Shown in pieces: positions 1-7,624 of a stretch of DNA of 64,000 bases. The notes under the pieces were generated by a model. That model searched no databases, had not been told where the DNA came from, and saw nothing but the letters and a program-made list of their open reading frames with translations. How positions within the stretch are numbered: position 1 is the first letter of the stretch; the number at the start of each line of letters is the position of its first letter. The position numbers were made by a program, and so were the translations under genes. Origin of the DNA: CALAGB01 sp963713965 (GTDB lineage Bacteria > Chloroflexota > Chloroflexia > Thermomicrobiales > Thermomicrobiaceae); contig OY970217.1 of assembly GCA_963713965.1 (NCBI GenBank), forward strand, positions 248,001 through 312,000, read 5' to 3'.

Positions 1-1391
1 TGCGACTCTCGGAGATCGGTGCCATCAAAGATCGACCGTTGACGGAACGGCTCGCAGGTGCACTCGACCTGCCGGGCAAATATGGTGCCTTCATGCGTGG
101 GCTCGTCGCCGACAACGTGGTTTACACGCTCAACTCGGCGTCCAAGATCGCCTATGAGATCGTCGATATCGATCGCGCCATGGAATGGGGATTCGGCTGG
201 GAGCTCGGTCCCTTCAAGCAGATCGACGCGCTCGGAATCGACCGATTGGCTGAGTTGATCGAGTCGAGCGTCGAGAGCGTACCGGCAAATCTGAATGTCG
301 CATCCGGCGGATTCTATTCACAGTCGGATTCGGGCAATAAACAGCTCGAGTTCGGCGGCGGTTACGGGCCAGTGAAGCCGATTCCCGACGCATTGTCGCT
401 GGCCGAGCTTCGCCGCTCGGGAAAGGTCATCAAGGAGTCGAGTGACGCCACGTTGTTCGACCTCGGTGATGGCGTCGCGCTGGTCGAGTTTCATACCGAG
501 ATGAACGCCATCGGTGACGGCGTGCTGCGAATGATCGACGGTGCGTTGAAGTGGGTGGAGCAGAACGACTACGCCGGGTTGGTGATCGGTAACGAGCACG
601 AACGAGCTTTCTCCAGCGGGGCCAACGTTGCCCTCATGCTTGCCCTCGCGCAAGAAGGCGCCTGGGACGATCTGGAAATGGCGGCGCGATCATTTCAGCG
701 AGCCACGACGAGCCTGCGCTACGCCCCTTTCCCGGTCGTCGTCGCCCCGTTCGGGCTGACGCTGGGCGGTGGCGCCGAATTCGCTCTCCATTCCGATCGT
801 GTGCGTGCCAATGCCGAACTCTACATGGGGCTTGTCGAAACCGGCGTCGGCATCATTCCGGCAGGTGGCGGAACCAAGGAGATGTTATTCCGGTTCAGCA
901 ACGATCTGATCGCCTATCCCGAGGCTGATCCATTCGAAGCGCTGCGAAGAGCATTCATGCTCATCGCCATGGCGCAGACCAGTCAGAGCGCACTGGAAGC
1001 ACGCAATTTCGGGTTTCTTCGGCCGCAAGACCAGATCAGCATGAACCGCGACGCGCTGCTGGCCGACGCCAAACGTGCGGTGCTCGACATGGCACCTGGG
1101 TACGTCGCGCCATTTCCCAGGACCGTTCACGTCCTCGGCCGTGAGGCTATCGGCAACCTCCGCTATGCCGTCTGGTCGATGCACGAAGCGGAACAGATCA
1201 CCGACCATGAAGTGATGATCGCGAGTGAGCTGGCGTACGTCATGTGCGGTGGCGACGGGCTCCCACATGAGGCGACCGAAGCCGAGATCCTCGGGCTGGA
1301 GCGCGAGGCATTCCTCAAGCTGATTGGCACACGCAAATCCCAGGAGCGCATGGCGCACATGCTCAAGACGGGCAAGCCGCTACGCAATTGA
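1..1391 (+). CDS. fadN: 3-hydroxyacyl-CoA dehydrogenase/enoyl-CoA hydratase, FadN type (5' partial)
   Basis: The gene enters from the left edge: the reading frame is open from base 3 and already reads as protein (RLSEIGAIKDRPLTERL), so the TTG at 39 is probably not the start. What remains is the C-terminal part of a dehydrogenase domain (about residues 1-80 of the visible part), followed by a crotonase-type enoyl-CoA hydratase domain with FSSGANVALML and the oxyanion-hole segment LGGGAEFALHSD, then a helical tail. The order dehydrogenase then hydratase is that of Bacillus FadN, the reverse of E. coli FadB. It would catalyse the two middle steps of beta-oxidation. The thiolase and acyl-CoA dehydrogenase follow directly, matching the known fadN-fadA-fadE operon. 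The N-terminal Rossmann domain lies outside the window. Confidence 0.88.
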   Translation, partial: RLSEIGAIKDRPLTERLAGALDLPGKYGAFMRGLVADNVVYTLNSASKIAYEIVDIDRAMEWGFGWELGPFKQIDALGIDRLAELIESSVESVPANLNVASGGFYSQSDSGNKQLEFGGGYGPVKPIPDALSLAELRRSGKVIKESSDATLFDLGDGVALVEFHTEMNAIGDGVLRMIDGALKWVEQNDYAGLVIGNEHERAFSSGANVALMLALAQEGAWDDLEMAARSFQRATTSLRYAPFPVVVAPFGLTLGGGAEFALHSDRVRANAELYMGLVETGVGIIPAGGGTKEMLFRFSNDLIAYPEADPFEALRRAFMLIAMAQTSQSALEARNFGFLRPQDQISMNRDALLADAKRAVLDMAPGYVAPFPRTVHVLGREAIGNLRYAVWSMHEAEQITDHEVMIASELAYVMCGGDGLPHEATEAEILGLEREAFLKLIGTRKSQERMAHMLKTGKPLRN

Positions 1392-1445
1392 TGACTCCAC
1401 GCGGTTGCCCGGCAACGGATCGAACGACTTTGAGGAGAACAGGCG

Positions 1446-2615
1446 ATGAATGACGCGGTGATCGTAAGCGCGGTGCGCAGCCCAGTTGGTCGGGGAAAGT
1501 CGGACGGCTCCTTGGCGCACATCCATCCGGTCGATGTCTCCGCCACGGTAATGAAGTCGGCTGTTGAACGGGCAGGCATCGGCGCGGAGATTCTCGACGA
1601 CGTCCTGTGGGGATGCGCTCTTCCGGAAGGCGCTCAAGGATTGAACGTCGCCCGGCTATCACTCCTGCGGGCGGGCTTTCCAGTGACCGTACCGGGCGCA
1701 ACCGTCAACCGATTTTGTAGCTCCGGTCTGCAGACCATCGCCATGGGCGCGCAGGCGGTCATGAGCGGAATGGCCGATGCGGTACTGGCCGGTGGCGTGG
1801 AGCTGATGAGCCAGGTGCCTATGTCCGGCTTCCACACCCGCATCCACCCCGAACTCATCGAGCCGTACATCGGCATGGGATTCACCGCCGAGCGTGTCGC
1901 GGAGCGCTGGGGTATCCCCCGGGACGAACAGGACCGATACGCTGCCCAGAGCCACCAGAAGGCCGCCGAAGCCTGGTCGTCGGGCAGATTCGAGCAGGAA
2001 GTCGTCTCCGTACCAGCGGAGAAGCCGGCCCGAGACGGCGCGCCGGGCGAAGGTGAGGCGCAGCCCTTCTCGCGCGATGAGACGATCCGACCTGACACCA
2101 CGGTCGAACGCCTGGCCAAGCTGCGACCCGCGTTCAGTACGACGGGATCGGTAACGGCCGGCAATTCGAGCCCCTACTCAGACGGCTCGGCGGCGGTCGT
2201 CATCATGTCGGCCTCGAAAGCCGAGGAGCTCGGCTTGAAGCCGCTCGCCCGATTCATCACGTTTGCAGTTGCTGGCGTCGAACCAGACGTTATGGGAATT
2301 GGTCCGGCAAAGGCTGTGCCGAAAGCGCTGGAGAGAGCCGGGATTGAACTTGGCGACGTCGACTTGATTGAGTTCAACGAAGCTTTCGCCGCACAGGTTC
2401 TGGCTGTCGTGAAGGAACTCGGCTTCAACCCCGAGATCATGAACGTGAATGGCGGAGCCATCGCGCTCGGTCATCCGCTGGGTGCAACCGGCGCCAAGCT
2501 CACCACGAGCCTGATTCACGAACTGCGCCGTCGGGGTGGGGGCACTGGACTCGTGACCATGTGCATTGGCGGCGGCATGGGAGCGGCTGGAATCTTCGAG
2601 GTCTACGCCGCGTAG
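1446..2615 (+). CDS. fadA: acetyl-CoA C-acyltransferase (3-ketoacyl-CoA thiolase)
   Basis: This 389-residue protein has the usual thiolase length. The nucleophilic cysteine is Cys91 in NRFCSSGLQTIA, the second histidine motif is GHPLGATGAK, and the second catalytic cysteine is in CIGGGMGAAG near the C-terminus. It cleaves 3-ketoacyl-CoA to acetyl-CoA and a shortened acyl-CoA, the last step of beta-oxidation. The ATG follows a GAGGAG ribosome site, 54 bases after the preceding hydratase gene, and the acyl-CoA dehydrogenase starts 22 bases after its stop, so these are one transcription unit. An acetoacetyl-CoA thiolase role cannot be excluded from sequence alone. Confidence 0.92.
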   Translation: MNDAVIVSAVRSPVGRGKSDGSLAHIHPVDVSATVMKSAVERAGIGAEILDDVLWGCALPEGAQGLNVARLSLLRAGFPVTVPGATVNRFCSSGLQTIAMGAQAVMSGMADAVLAGGVELMSQVPMSGFHTRIHPELIEPYIGMGFTAERVAERWGIPRDEQDRYAAQSHQKAAEAWSSGRFEQEVVSVPAEKPARDGAPGEGEAQPFSRDETIRPDTTVERLAKLRPAFSTTGSVTAGNSSPYSDGSAAVVIMSASKAEELGLKPLARFITFAVAGVEPDVMGIGPAKAVPKALERAGIELGDVDLIEFNEAFAAQVLAVVKELGFNPEIMNVNGGAIALGHPLGATGAKLTTSLIHELRRRGGGTGLVTMCIGGGMGAAGIFEVYAA

Positions 2616-2637
2616 AAGGCGCTGAAAGGAACTCATC

Positions 2638-4383
2638 ATGACAAGCGCCGCTGATATCGCCCGCCGAGGCGGTGGCTGGGTACTCGAACGCCCCGAATCG
2701 ATCTTCACGCCCGAAGACTTCGACGACGTGACGCGCGACCTGGCAAATGTGACACGCCAGTTCGCGGAGCGCGATGTGCTGCCGAAGCTCGATCGCATGG
2801 AGCACGGGGAGCTGGAGCTCAACGTCCCCTTGATGCAACGCGCAGGCGAGCTGGGACCGCTTGCGGTTGAAATCCCCGAGGCATACGGCGGCCTGGACCT
2901 GCCCAAGGTTATCGCCGCGTTGGTGACCGAGGAGATGGCCGTTACCGGTGGTTTCGCCGTGACCATGACGGCGCACACGTCGATCGGGACGCTCCCGCTC
3001 GTCTATTTCGGCACTGAAGAGCAGAAACAGAAATACCTGCCACGGCTCGCGACTGGTGAATGGATCGCCGCTTATGCGCTGACTGAGACGAACTCTGGCT
3101 CGGACGCCCTTGGCGCTCGCACTCGCGCGACGCTGTCGAACGACGAATCGCATTACGTATTGAACGGAACCAAGCAGTTCATCTCCAACTCGGGATTCGC
3201 CAACCTCTTCACGGTCTTCGCCAAGGTGGACGGCGACAAGTTCACGGCTTTCCTGGTGGAACGAGACTTCCCCGGCGTGGAGTTCGGCGAAGAAGAGCAC
3301 AAAATGGGGATCAAGTCATCGTCGACCCGGCAGTTGGTGTTGCGCAACGCCGAAGTTCCGGTCGACAACGTCCTCGGCGAGATCGGAAAAGGCCACCGCA
3401 TCGCCTTCAACGTGCTCAACATCGGTCGGTTCAAGCTCGGGGCGAGCAGCGTCGGTGCCGCCAAGCGGGCGCTCAGCCAATCCGCGATCTACGCTCAGGA
3501 TCGTGCCCAATTCGGACAGCCGATCGCGACCTTCGGCATGATCCAGCAGAAGCTGGCGCGTATGGCAATGCGACTCTTTGCTGCCGAAAGTGCCGTCTAC
3601 CGCACGGTTGGCTTGATTGACGAGGCCATCGGCGGCAACACCGATGCAGCGATAGCCCTAGAAGCCATTCAGGAATACCTGATCGAGTGTTCGATCGTGA
3701 AGGTTCACGGCACCGAGATGCTCGACTTCGTCGTCGATGAAGGTGTGCAAATCCACGGCGGGTACGGCTATTTGGCGGACTTCCCGATCGAGAGAGCCTA
3801 TCGAGACTCGCGCATCCAACGAATCTTCGAAGGAACGAACGAGATCAACCGGCTGCTGATTCCAGACATGCTCCTGCGTCGAGCCATGAAGGGGGAATTG
3901 CCTCTCTTCGAAGCAGTTCAGCGGCTGCGCGGCGAACTGCTCGAGCCGCGGTTCGACCAACCCGAAGGACCATGGGCGGTGGAGTTGGAGCAATCCGCCA
4001 ATCTCAAGAGACTTGGCCTGATGATCGCCGGTCTCGCGGTCGAGCGTTTCGGCAGCGGACTGGTACGCGAGCAGGAGGTCGTGGCCGCCGTTGCGGACAT
4101 CTTGATCGAAGCCTTCGCGGCGGAATCGGCCGTGCTCCGTGCCCAGCGCATCGACCGGTCCGGATCGATCGCGATGACACATCTCTATCTCGGTTACGCA
4201 CTCGCACGCGCGCTGCGAGCGGCTGAATACGCGCTGCCACGGGTCGCCGATGGAGACGACCTCCGGACATACGCGTCGGTAGTGAGACGGCTTGCGCGTC
4301 GGGACGCGTATGATCTGATCCAGCTTGAGCGATCCGTTGCCGAACAGGTGCTGAAATCGAATGGATACCCAAATTTCACGTGA
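2638..4383 (+). CDS. fadE: acyl-CoA dehydrogenase, FadE/YusJ-like
   Basis: This 581-residue flavoprotein introduces the first double bond into acyl-CoA. The core contains the FAD-binding segment YALTETNSGSDA, the substrate segment HKMGIKSSSTRQL, and the C-terminal signature VQIHGGYGYLADFPIERAYRD followed by IFEGTNEINRLL, where the glutamate of FEGT is the usual catalytic base. It carries about 180 residues beyond the classic 400-residue core, as in Bacillus FadE/YusJ, so the long form is normal for this subfamily. It is the third gene of the fadN-A-E block. The electron acceptor (electron-transfer flavoprotein) is not encoded in the window. Confidence 0.9.
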   Translation: MTSAADIARRGGGWVLERPESIFTPEDFDDVTRDLANVTRQFAERDVLPKLDRMEHGELELNVPLMQRAGELGPLAVEIPEAYGGLDLPKVIAALVTEEMAVTGGFAVTMTAHTSIGTLPLVYFGTEEQKQKYLPRLATGEWIAAYALTETNSGSDALGARTRATLSNDESHYVLNGTKQFISNSGFANLFTVFAKVDGDKFTAFLVERDFPGVEFGEEEHKMGIKSSSTRQLVLRNAEVPVDNVLGEIGKGHRIAFNVLNIGRFKLGASSVGAAKRALSQSAIYAQDRAQFGQPIATFGMIQQKLARMAMRLFAAESAVYRTVGLIDEAIGGNTDAAIALEAIQEYLIECSIVKVHGTEMLDFVVDEGVQIHGGYGYLADFPIERAYRDSRIQRIFEGTNEINRLLIPDMLLRRAMKGELPLFEAVQRLRGELLEPRFDQPEGPWAVELEQSANLKRLGLMIAGLAVERFGSGLVREQEVVAAVADILIEAFAAESAVLRAQRIDRSGSIAMTHLYLGYALARALRAAEYALPRVADGDDLRTYASVVRRLARRDAYDLIQLERSVAEQVLKSNGYPNFT

Positions 4384-4468
4384 CGCGCTTCGGAGATTTC
4401 GAATTGCGTTCTAGTGCCAGGACTCTGGCGCTCAACGATGGTGGATGCAGGCGAGAAGGGAGACCGTC

Positions 4469-6118
4469 ATGGACGGTTTGATGATGGATTTTCAACTGAC
4501 TCTCCCGGCCATCTTGCGCAGGGCCGAAACCTACTATCAGCGTCGAGAGGTCGTCACACGCATGCCGGACCGCTCTCTGCATCGTTACACCTACAAGGAG
4601 ATGGCCGAGCGAGCCAAACGCCTGTCCGTTGCCCTGAGAAATCTTGGCGTGCAATCGGGAGACCGAGTTGCGACGCTCGCCTGGAACAACTACCAGCACC
4701 TCGAAGCCTATTTTGGTGTACCGATGTCCGGTGCGGTGCTCCACACACTCAATCTTCGTCTGCATCCGGACGACCTCGTGTTCATCATGAATCAGGCAGA
4801 AGACCGTGTTCTGCTTATTGACGAAGTGCTCTGGCCGCTCTTCGAACGTGTGCGGGGCGCGGTTGCCGTCAAGCATGTGGTGGTCTTTTCCAAGACTGGA
4901 CAGCCGCAGCAGGCGATCGATGGCACGATCGACTACGAAACGATGCTCCAAGAGGCCAATATCGCGGATTTCGTCTACCCAGAACTTGACGAGCAACAGG
5001 CCGCCGCCATGTGCTACACGTCAGGTACCACCGGCAGGCCGAAAGGCGTGCTTTACTCCCATCGCTCCATTGTGCTGCACTCGCTTGGCTCGGCCTTGAG
5101 TAGCGATACCAGCATCCGAGAGTCGGATTCAGTGCTGCCGGTGGTTCCAATGTTCCACGTAAACGCCTGGGGCATGCCGTTCACGTCCACGATGATGGGT
5201 GCCAAGCAGGTCTTTCCCGGCCCGTACCTGGACGGCGCCAGTCTTGCCGAACTACTTGAGTCGGAGAGAGTGACACTGGCCTGCGGTGTGCCGACTCTCT
5301 GGCTAGGGCTGCTGCAGATTCTGGACAACGAGCCCGGCAAATATGATCTCTCTAACTTGAGGTCCATCCTGTCAGGCGGACAGGCCGCTCCGGAATCGCT
5401 CATTCGCGGCTTCAAAGAGCGCCACGGTATTGATCTCTCGCAGGGGTGGGGAATGACCGAGACGACGCCAGTCGGTTCGATGTGTCATCCGCCAATTGAG
5501 CTCATGCCGATGTCCGACGCTCAGCATTACCAATACAAGGTGAAGTCCGGACGTCCACTCCCGTTCGTCGAAATGCGATTGCGATCCGGCGAGCAGGACG
5601 TGCCGTGGGACGGTGAGTCTCTGGGTGAGCTCGAGGTGCGTGGGCCCTGGGTGGCTGCTTCTTACTATGGAGCCACCGATGGTTCGGAGCAGTTCACGGC
5701 GGACGGTTGGTTCCGCACCGGCGACATCGCCACGATCGACGATCTCGGCTACATGGAGATTCGAGATCGCCTCAAGGATGTGATCAAATCAGGCGGCGAG
5801 TGGATCAGCTCGGTCGCGCTTGAAAATGCGCTCATGGGCCATCCTGCAGTGGCAGAAGCGGCCGTAATCGGCGTTCCGGATCCTCGATGGCTTGAGCGCC
5901 CGGTCGCGGTCGTGGTGCTGAAACCCGGCGCTGATGCTACCCAGGAAGAGCTGATCGAGTATCTGGAGCCGAAGTTCGCCAAGTGGTGGTTGCCTGAAGC
6001 GGTCGAGTTTCGGGAAGCGATCCCGCGTTCCTCGACCGGCAAATTTCAGAAGTCGGCGTTGCGCGACGAGATCGCGCCCAAGTTCGCCGATGCGACGCAA
6101 AAGCAGCAGGCGGACTAA
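4469..6118 (+). CDS. fatty acyl-CoA synthetase (AMP-dependent ligase, AlkK-like)
   Basis: The enzyme activates free fatty acids to acyl-CoA and so feeds the upstream beta-oxidation genes. It has the adenylate-forming P-loop YTSGTTGRPKGVLYSH, the A5 motif QGWGMTETTP, the hinge region GWFRTGDIATID and RLKDVIKSGGEWIS, and the C-terminal catalytic lysine in RSSTGKFQKSALRD. I start it at the ATG of 4469 because AGAAGGGAG lies six bases upstream; an in-frame ATG at 4445 would add eight residues without such a site. An inverted repeat (about 4411-4430, stem GCCAG/CTGGC) sits in the 85-base gap after the dehydrogenase gene. Chain-length preference is not readable from sequence; medium or long chain is likely. 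Confidence 0.9.
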   Translation: MDGLMMDFQLTLPAILRRAETYYQRREVVTRMPDRSLHRYTYKEMAERAKRLSVALRNLGVQSGDRVATLAWNNYQHLEAYFGVPMSGAVLHTLNLRLHPDDLVFIMNQAEDRVLLIDEVLWPLFERVRGAVAVKHVVVFSKTGQPQQAIDGTIDYETMLQEANIADFVYPELDEQQAAAMCYTSGTTGRPKGVLYSHRSIVLHSLGSALSSDTSIRESDSVLPVVPMFHVNAWGMPFTSTMMGAKQVFPGPYLDGASLAELLESERVTLACGVPTLWLGLLQILDNEPGKYDLSNLRSILSGGQAAPESLIRGFKERHGIDLSQGWGMTETTPVGSMCHPPIELMPMSDAQHYQYKVKSGRPLPFVEMRLRSGEQDVPWDGESLGELEVRGPWVAASYYGATDGSEQFTADGWFRTGDIATIDDLGYMEIRDRLKDVIKSGGEWISSVALENALMGHPAVAEAAVIGVPDPRWLERPVAVVVLKPGADATQEELIEYLEPKFAKWWLPEAVEFREAIPRSSTGKFQKSALRDEIAPKFADATQKQQAD

Positions 6119-6145
6119 TTCGCCGCGATCCCGGCTTGACGACGA

Positions 6146-6179
6146 CGAACAGGGACGACCGGTGGACGTCCCTTGTTCG
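6146..6179. terminator. hairpin between convergent genes
   Basis: CGAACAGGGACG pairs with CGTCCCTTGTTCG with one bulged T. It lies between the convergent ligase and ArsR stops. There is no U-tract on either strand, so a terminator role is only plausible. Confidence 0.4.
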
Positions 6180-6199
6180 TGCACATCGAGCCGAATCGA

Positions 6200-6535
6200 T
6201 TACTCCGGTTCACCTTCCCCTTCAGCCAGCTCGCGCAGGCGATCGAGCGCGTCAGCCCAGTATGGTTCGTATTTGGCGATCCACGGAGCCAGCGCATCCG
6301 CCATGGCGTCCGCATTGATGCGATACAGACGCTGCCGGCCCTGCGGTGTCGCCGCAACCAGGCCCACCTCTCGCAGTACCATCAGGTGCTTTGAAATACC
6401 CGAATCGACCAGATCAGGAAACTCCACGGCTATCTGGCCCACCGTCATGGTGCCTCTCTCGGCGAGCAGGTCGAGGATGTGCCGTCGTGTCGGATCAGCA
6501 AGCACCCTGAACAGGTCGTCGCTCGTGCTAGGCAC
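6200..6535 (-). CDS. ArsR-family transcriptional repressor
   Basis: This 111-residue winged-helix protein is the normal length for ArsR. It opens with the family signature DLFRVLADPTRRHILDLL, and the recognition helix region reads DSGISKHLMVLREVGLV followed by the wing AATPQGRQRLYRI. No cysteine pair typical of metal-sensing ArsR proteins is visible, so a metal ligand is unlikely. The GTG start at 6535 overlaps the end of the SRPBCC gene by eight bases (GTGCCTAG), implying translational coupling. ArsR plus SRPBCC (AHSA1) pairs are a common bacterial two-gene unit in which the regulator represses its own operon; two matching palindromes lie at the promoter upstream. The inducer is unknown. Confidence 0.88.
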   Translation of the reverse strand: MPSTSDDLFRVLADPTRRHILDLLAERGTMTVGQIAVEFPDLVDSGISKHLMVLREVGLVAATPQGRQRLYRINADAMADALAPWIAKYEPYWADALDRLRELAEGEGEPE

Positions 6536-6956
6536 TTGACGCCACCAGATCGGCGAGCGATTCGAGGATGTGGTGCCGGTCAGCGCCGCGTTCGTACGCC
6601 TGGACCGTTTGCGGCCAACCAGACTTGCCGATGCCGGCAAAACCATCATGAATGAGACTGACACGCGTTCCGGTTTGAGTCGGTGTGAGCGTGATGAGAA
6701 GTCGAGCCGGATAGACCCAATCACCACCCTCTTCGAACCAGGAGAGAACCAGCTGTCCTTCGGGCACCAATTCCAGCACTCGGCCGCTGATCGACGTTCC
6801 TCCAACGGTATCCACCATGCGGTATTCGCCGCCGACTTTGAGGTCGATCTCGAGATTCGGGCTGATCCAACGGCGTAGCGCCTCTGGTGTCGCGAGCCAG
6901 CGCCAAACGGTACTCGGCGGGGACTGAATCTCGATTGAACGTTCGACAGCAGGCAC
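6528..6956 (-). CDS. SRPBCC (AHSA1-like) domain protein
   Basis: This 142-residue protein belongs to the START-like SRPBCC superfamily, which forms a hydrophobic ligand cavity. It begins ERSIEIQSPPSTVWRWLATP and continues LRRWISPNLEIDLKVGGEYR, both typical of AHSA1-type members. I use the GTG at 6956 because a perfect GGAGGTGA lies five bases upstream; the ATG at 6977 would put that site inside the gene. It is the first gene of the operon with the ArsR repressor. Its ligand is not known. AHSA1 here should not be read as an Hsp90 co-chaperone; most bacterial members have no assigned role. Confidence 0.85.
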   Translation of the reverse strand: MPAVERSIEIQSPPSTVWRWLATPEALRRWISPNLEIDLKVGGEYRMVDTVGGTSISGRVLELVPEGQLVLSWFEEGGDWVYPARLLITLTPTQTGTRVSLIHDGFAGIGKSGWPQTVQAYERGADRHHILESLADLVASSA

Positions 6957-6976
6957 TTGAATCACCTCCACATACA

Positions 6977-7036
6977 TTACCGAACAGTAAGGCGTTTGTA
7001 TTGCATTACTCTACGGTAAGGTGTCCGAGTTGTCAA
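6977..7036 (-). promoter_or_regulatory. promoter with tandem ArsR-type operators
   Basis: Read on the minus strand, a perfect -35 TTGACA (7031-7036) is followed after 17 bases by a -10 TAGAGT (7008-7013). Two copies of the palindrome TTAC-N6-GTAA lie at 7006-7019, covering the -10, and at 6977-6990, just downstream, 29 bp apart. Occupation of either would block RNA polymerase. The arrangement suggests that the ArsR protein of the same operon represses its own promoter; the assignment is inferred from position and symmetry. Confidence 0.7.
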
Positions 7037-7063
7037 GAGGGCGTTGGGCCACCTGAACCGCCG

Positions 7064-7317
7064 GTAGGGGCGAAGCTTGTCTTCGCCCAAAATTCCACAG
7101 GTACCGCACTTACTCGTCAGGCACCTGCGGCGGACCATTTTCCATGTACGGGAGACGCATGCGTCGCCCAGCCTTTGCGGCGGCTACTACATCAAGATTT
7201 GGGCTGACGGTTAACAAGGGCGAAGGCGAGCTTCGCCCCTACAACCAGGTTGCTCGAAATCCCAATGCGGATTAGGTGTCGCGATCGCTCTGTGGGCGAC
7301 GCATGCGTCGCCCGTAC
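7064..7317. repeat. nested palindromic repeat cassette (REP/MITE-like)
   Basis: The gene-free stretch 7037-7374 contains two repeat types, each present twice in opposite orientation. Type A is at 7064-7088 and, inverted, at 7218-7242, identical at about 23 of 25 positions; each can itself form a hairpin. Type B is at 7294-7317, built on a perfect 20-bp palindrome centred on GCATGC, with an inverted copy at 7146-7169 that differs at one position over about 24 bases. No coding sequence runs through it. Similar GGGCGA...TCGCCC elements are dispersed intergenic repeats in many genomes. The cassette lies next to two tRNA genes. Confidence 0.65.
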
Positions 7318-7374
7318 GTACGGAGAGGCATGGATTGTCCGGCCGGAATAGGGATTTTGGAGCGGAATTCAAAC

Positions 7375-7407
7375 AAAAAGCCCGCCTTGAAATGCAAGAC
7401 GGGCTTT
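7375..7407 (-). terminator. rho-independent terminator after tRNA-Gly
   Basis: On the minus strand AAAGCCCG pairs with CGGGCTTT around a roughly 16-base loop, and the 3' arm runs into TTTTTG. It lies two bases beyond the tRNA-Gly gene, where the tRNA transcript should end. Confidence 0.75.
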
Positions 7408-7409
7408 AG

Positions 7410-7482
7410 AGCGGGAGACGAGACTCGAACTCGCGACAACCTGCTTGGAAGGCAGGCACTCTACCAACTGAGTTACTCCCGC
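7410..7482 (-). tRNA. tRNA-Gly (anticodon TCC)
   Basis: The 73-base cloverleaf has acceptor stem GCGGGAG/CTCCCGC, a D-arm with AGTTGGTA, the anticodon loop CTTCCAA (TCC, glycine) on a five-pair stem, the T-loop TTCGAGT and discriminator U. CCA is not encoded. It lies four bases downstream of tRNA-Pro on the same strand and is probably cotranscribed with it. Confidence 0.95.
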
Positions 7483-7486
7483 GGAG

Positions 7487-7559
7487 TCGGGGTGAGAGGA
7501 CTTGAACCTCCGACCTCAGCGTCCCAAACGCCGCGCGCTGCCAACTGCGCCACACCCCG
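7487..7559 (-). tRNA. tRNA-Pro (anticodon TGG)
   Basis: The 73-base cloverleaf has acceptor stem CGGGGTG/CACCCCG, D-loop AGTTGGCA, anticodon loop TTTGGGA (TGG, proline), T-loop TTCAAGT and discriminator A. CCA is not encoded. It is the first tRNA of the pair. Confidence 0.95.
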
Positions 7560-7580
7560 GCGATGCTGATCGCGCCTCTT

Positions 7581-7589
7581 AGTATAGCA
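7581..7589 (-). promoter_or_regulatory. extended -10 promoter of the tRNA-Pro/tRNA-Gly unit
   Basis: On the minus strand TGCTATACT forms an extended -10 whose predicted start (about 7574) lies about 15 bases before the tRNA-Pro 5' end. No good -35 is visible. Confidence 0.5.
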
Positions 7590-7624
7590 CGATCGAAGCT
7601 CGATTCTGGATGACTCGAAGGTCC

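Noticed and set aside
39..41. TTG at 39 as the start of the first gene
   Set aside because: The frame is open to the window edge and reads as family sequence upstream, so the gene is cut by the edge.
2178..3300. Two long minus-strand open frames opposite the thiolase and acyl-CoA dehydrogenase genes
   Set aside because: They lie wholly or largely over well-supported genes and show no family features.
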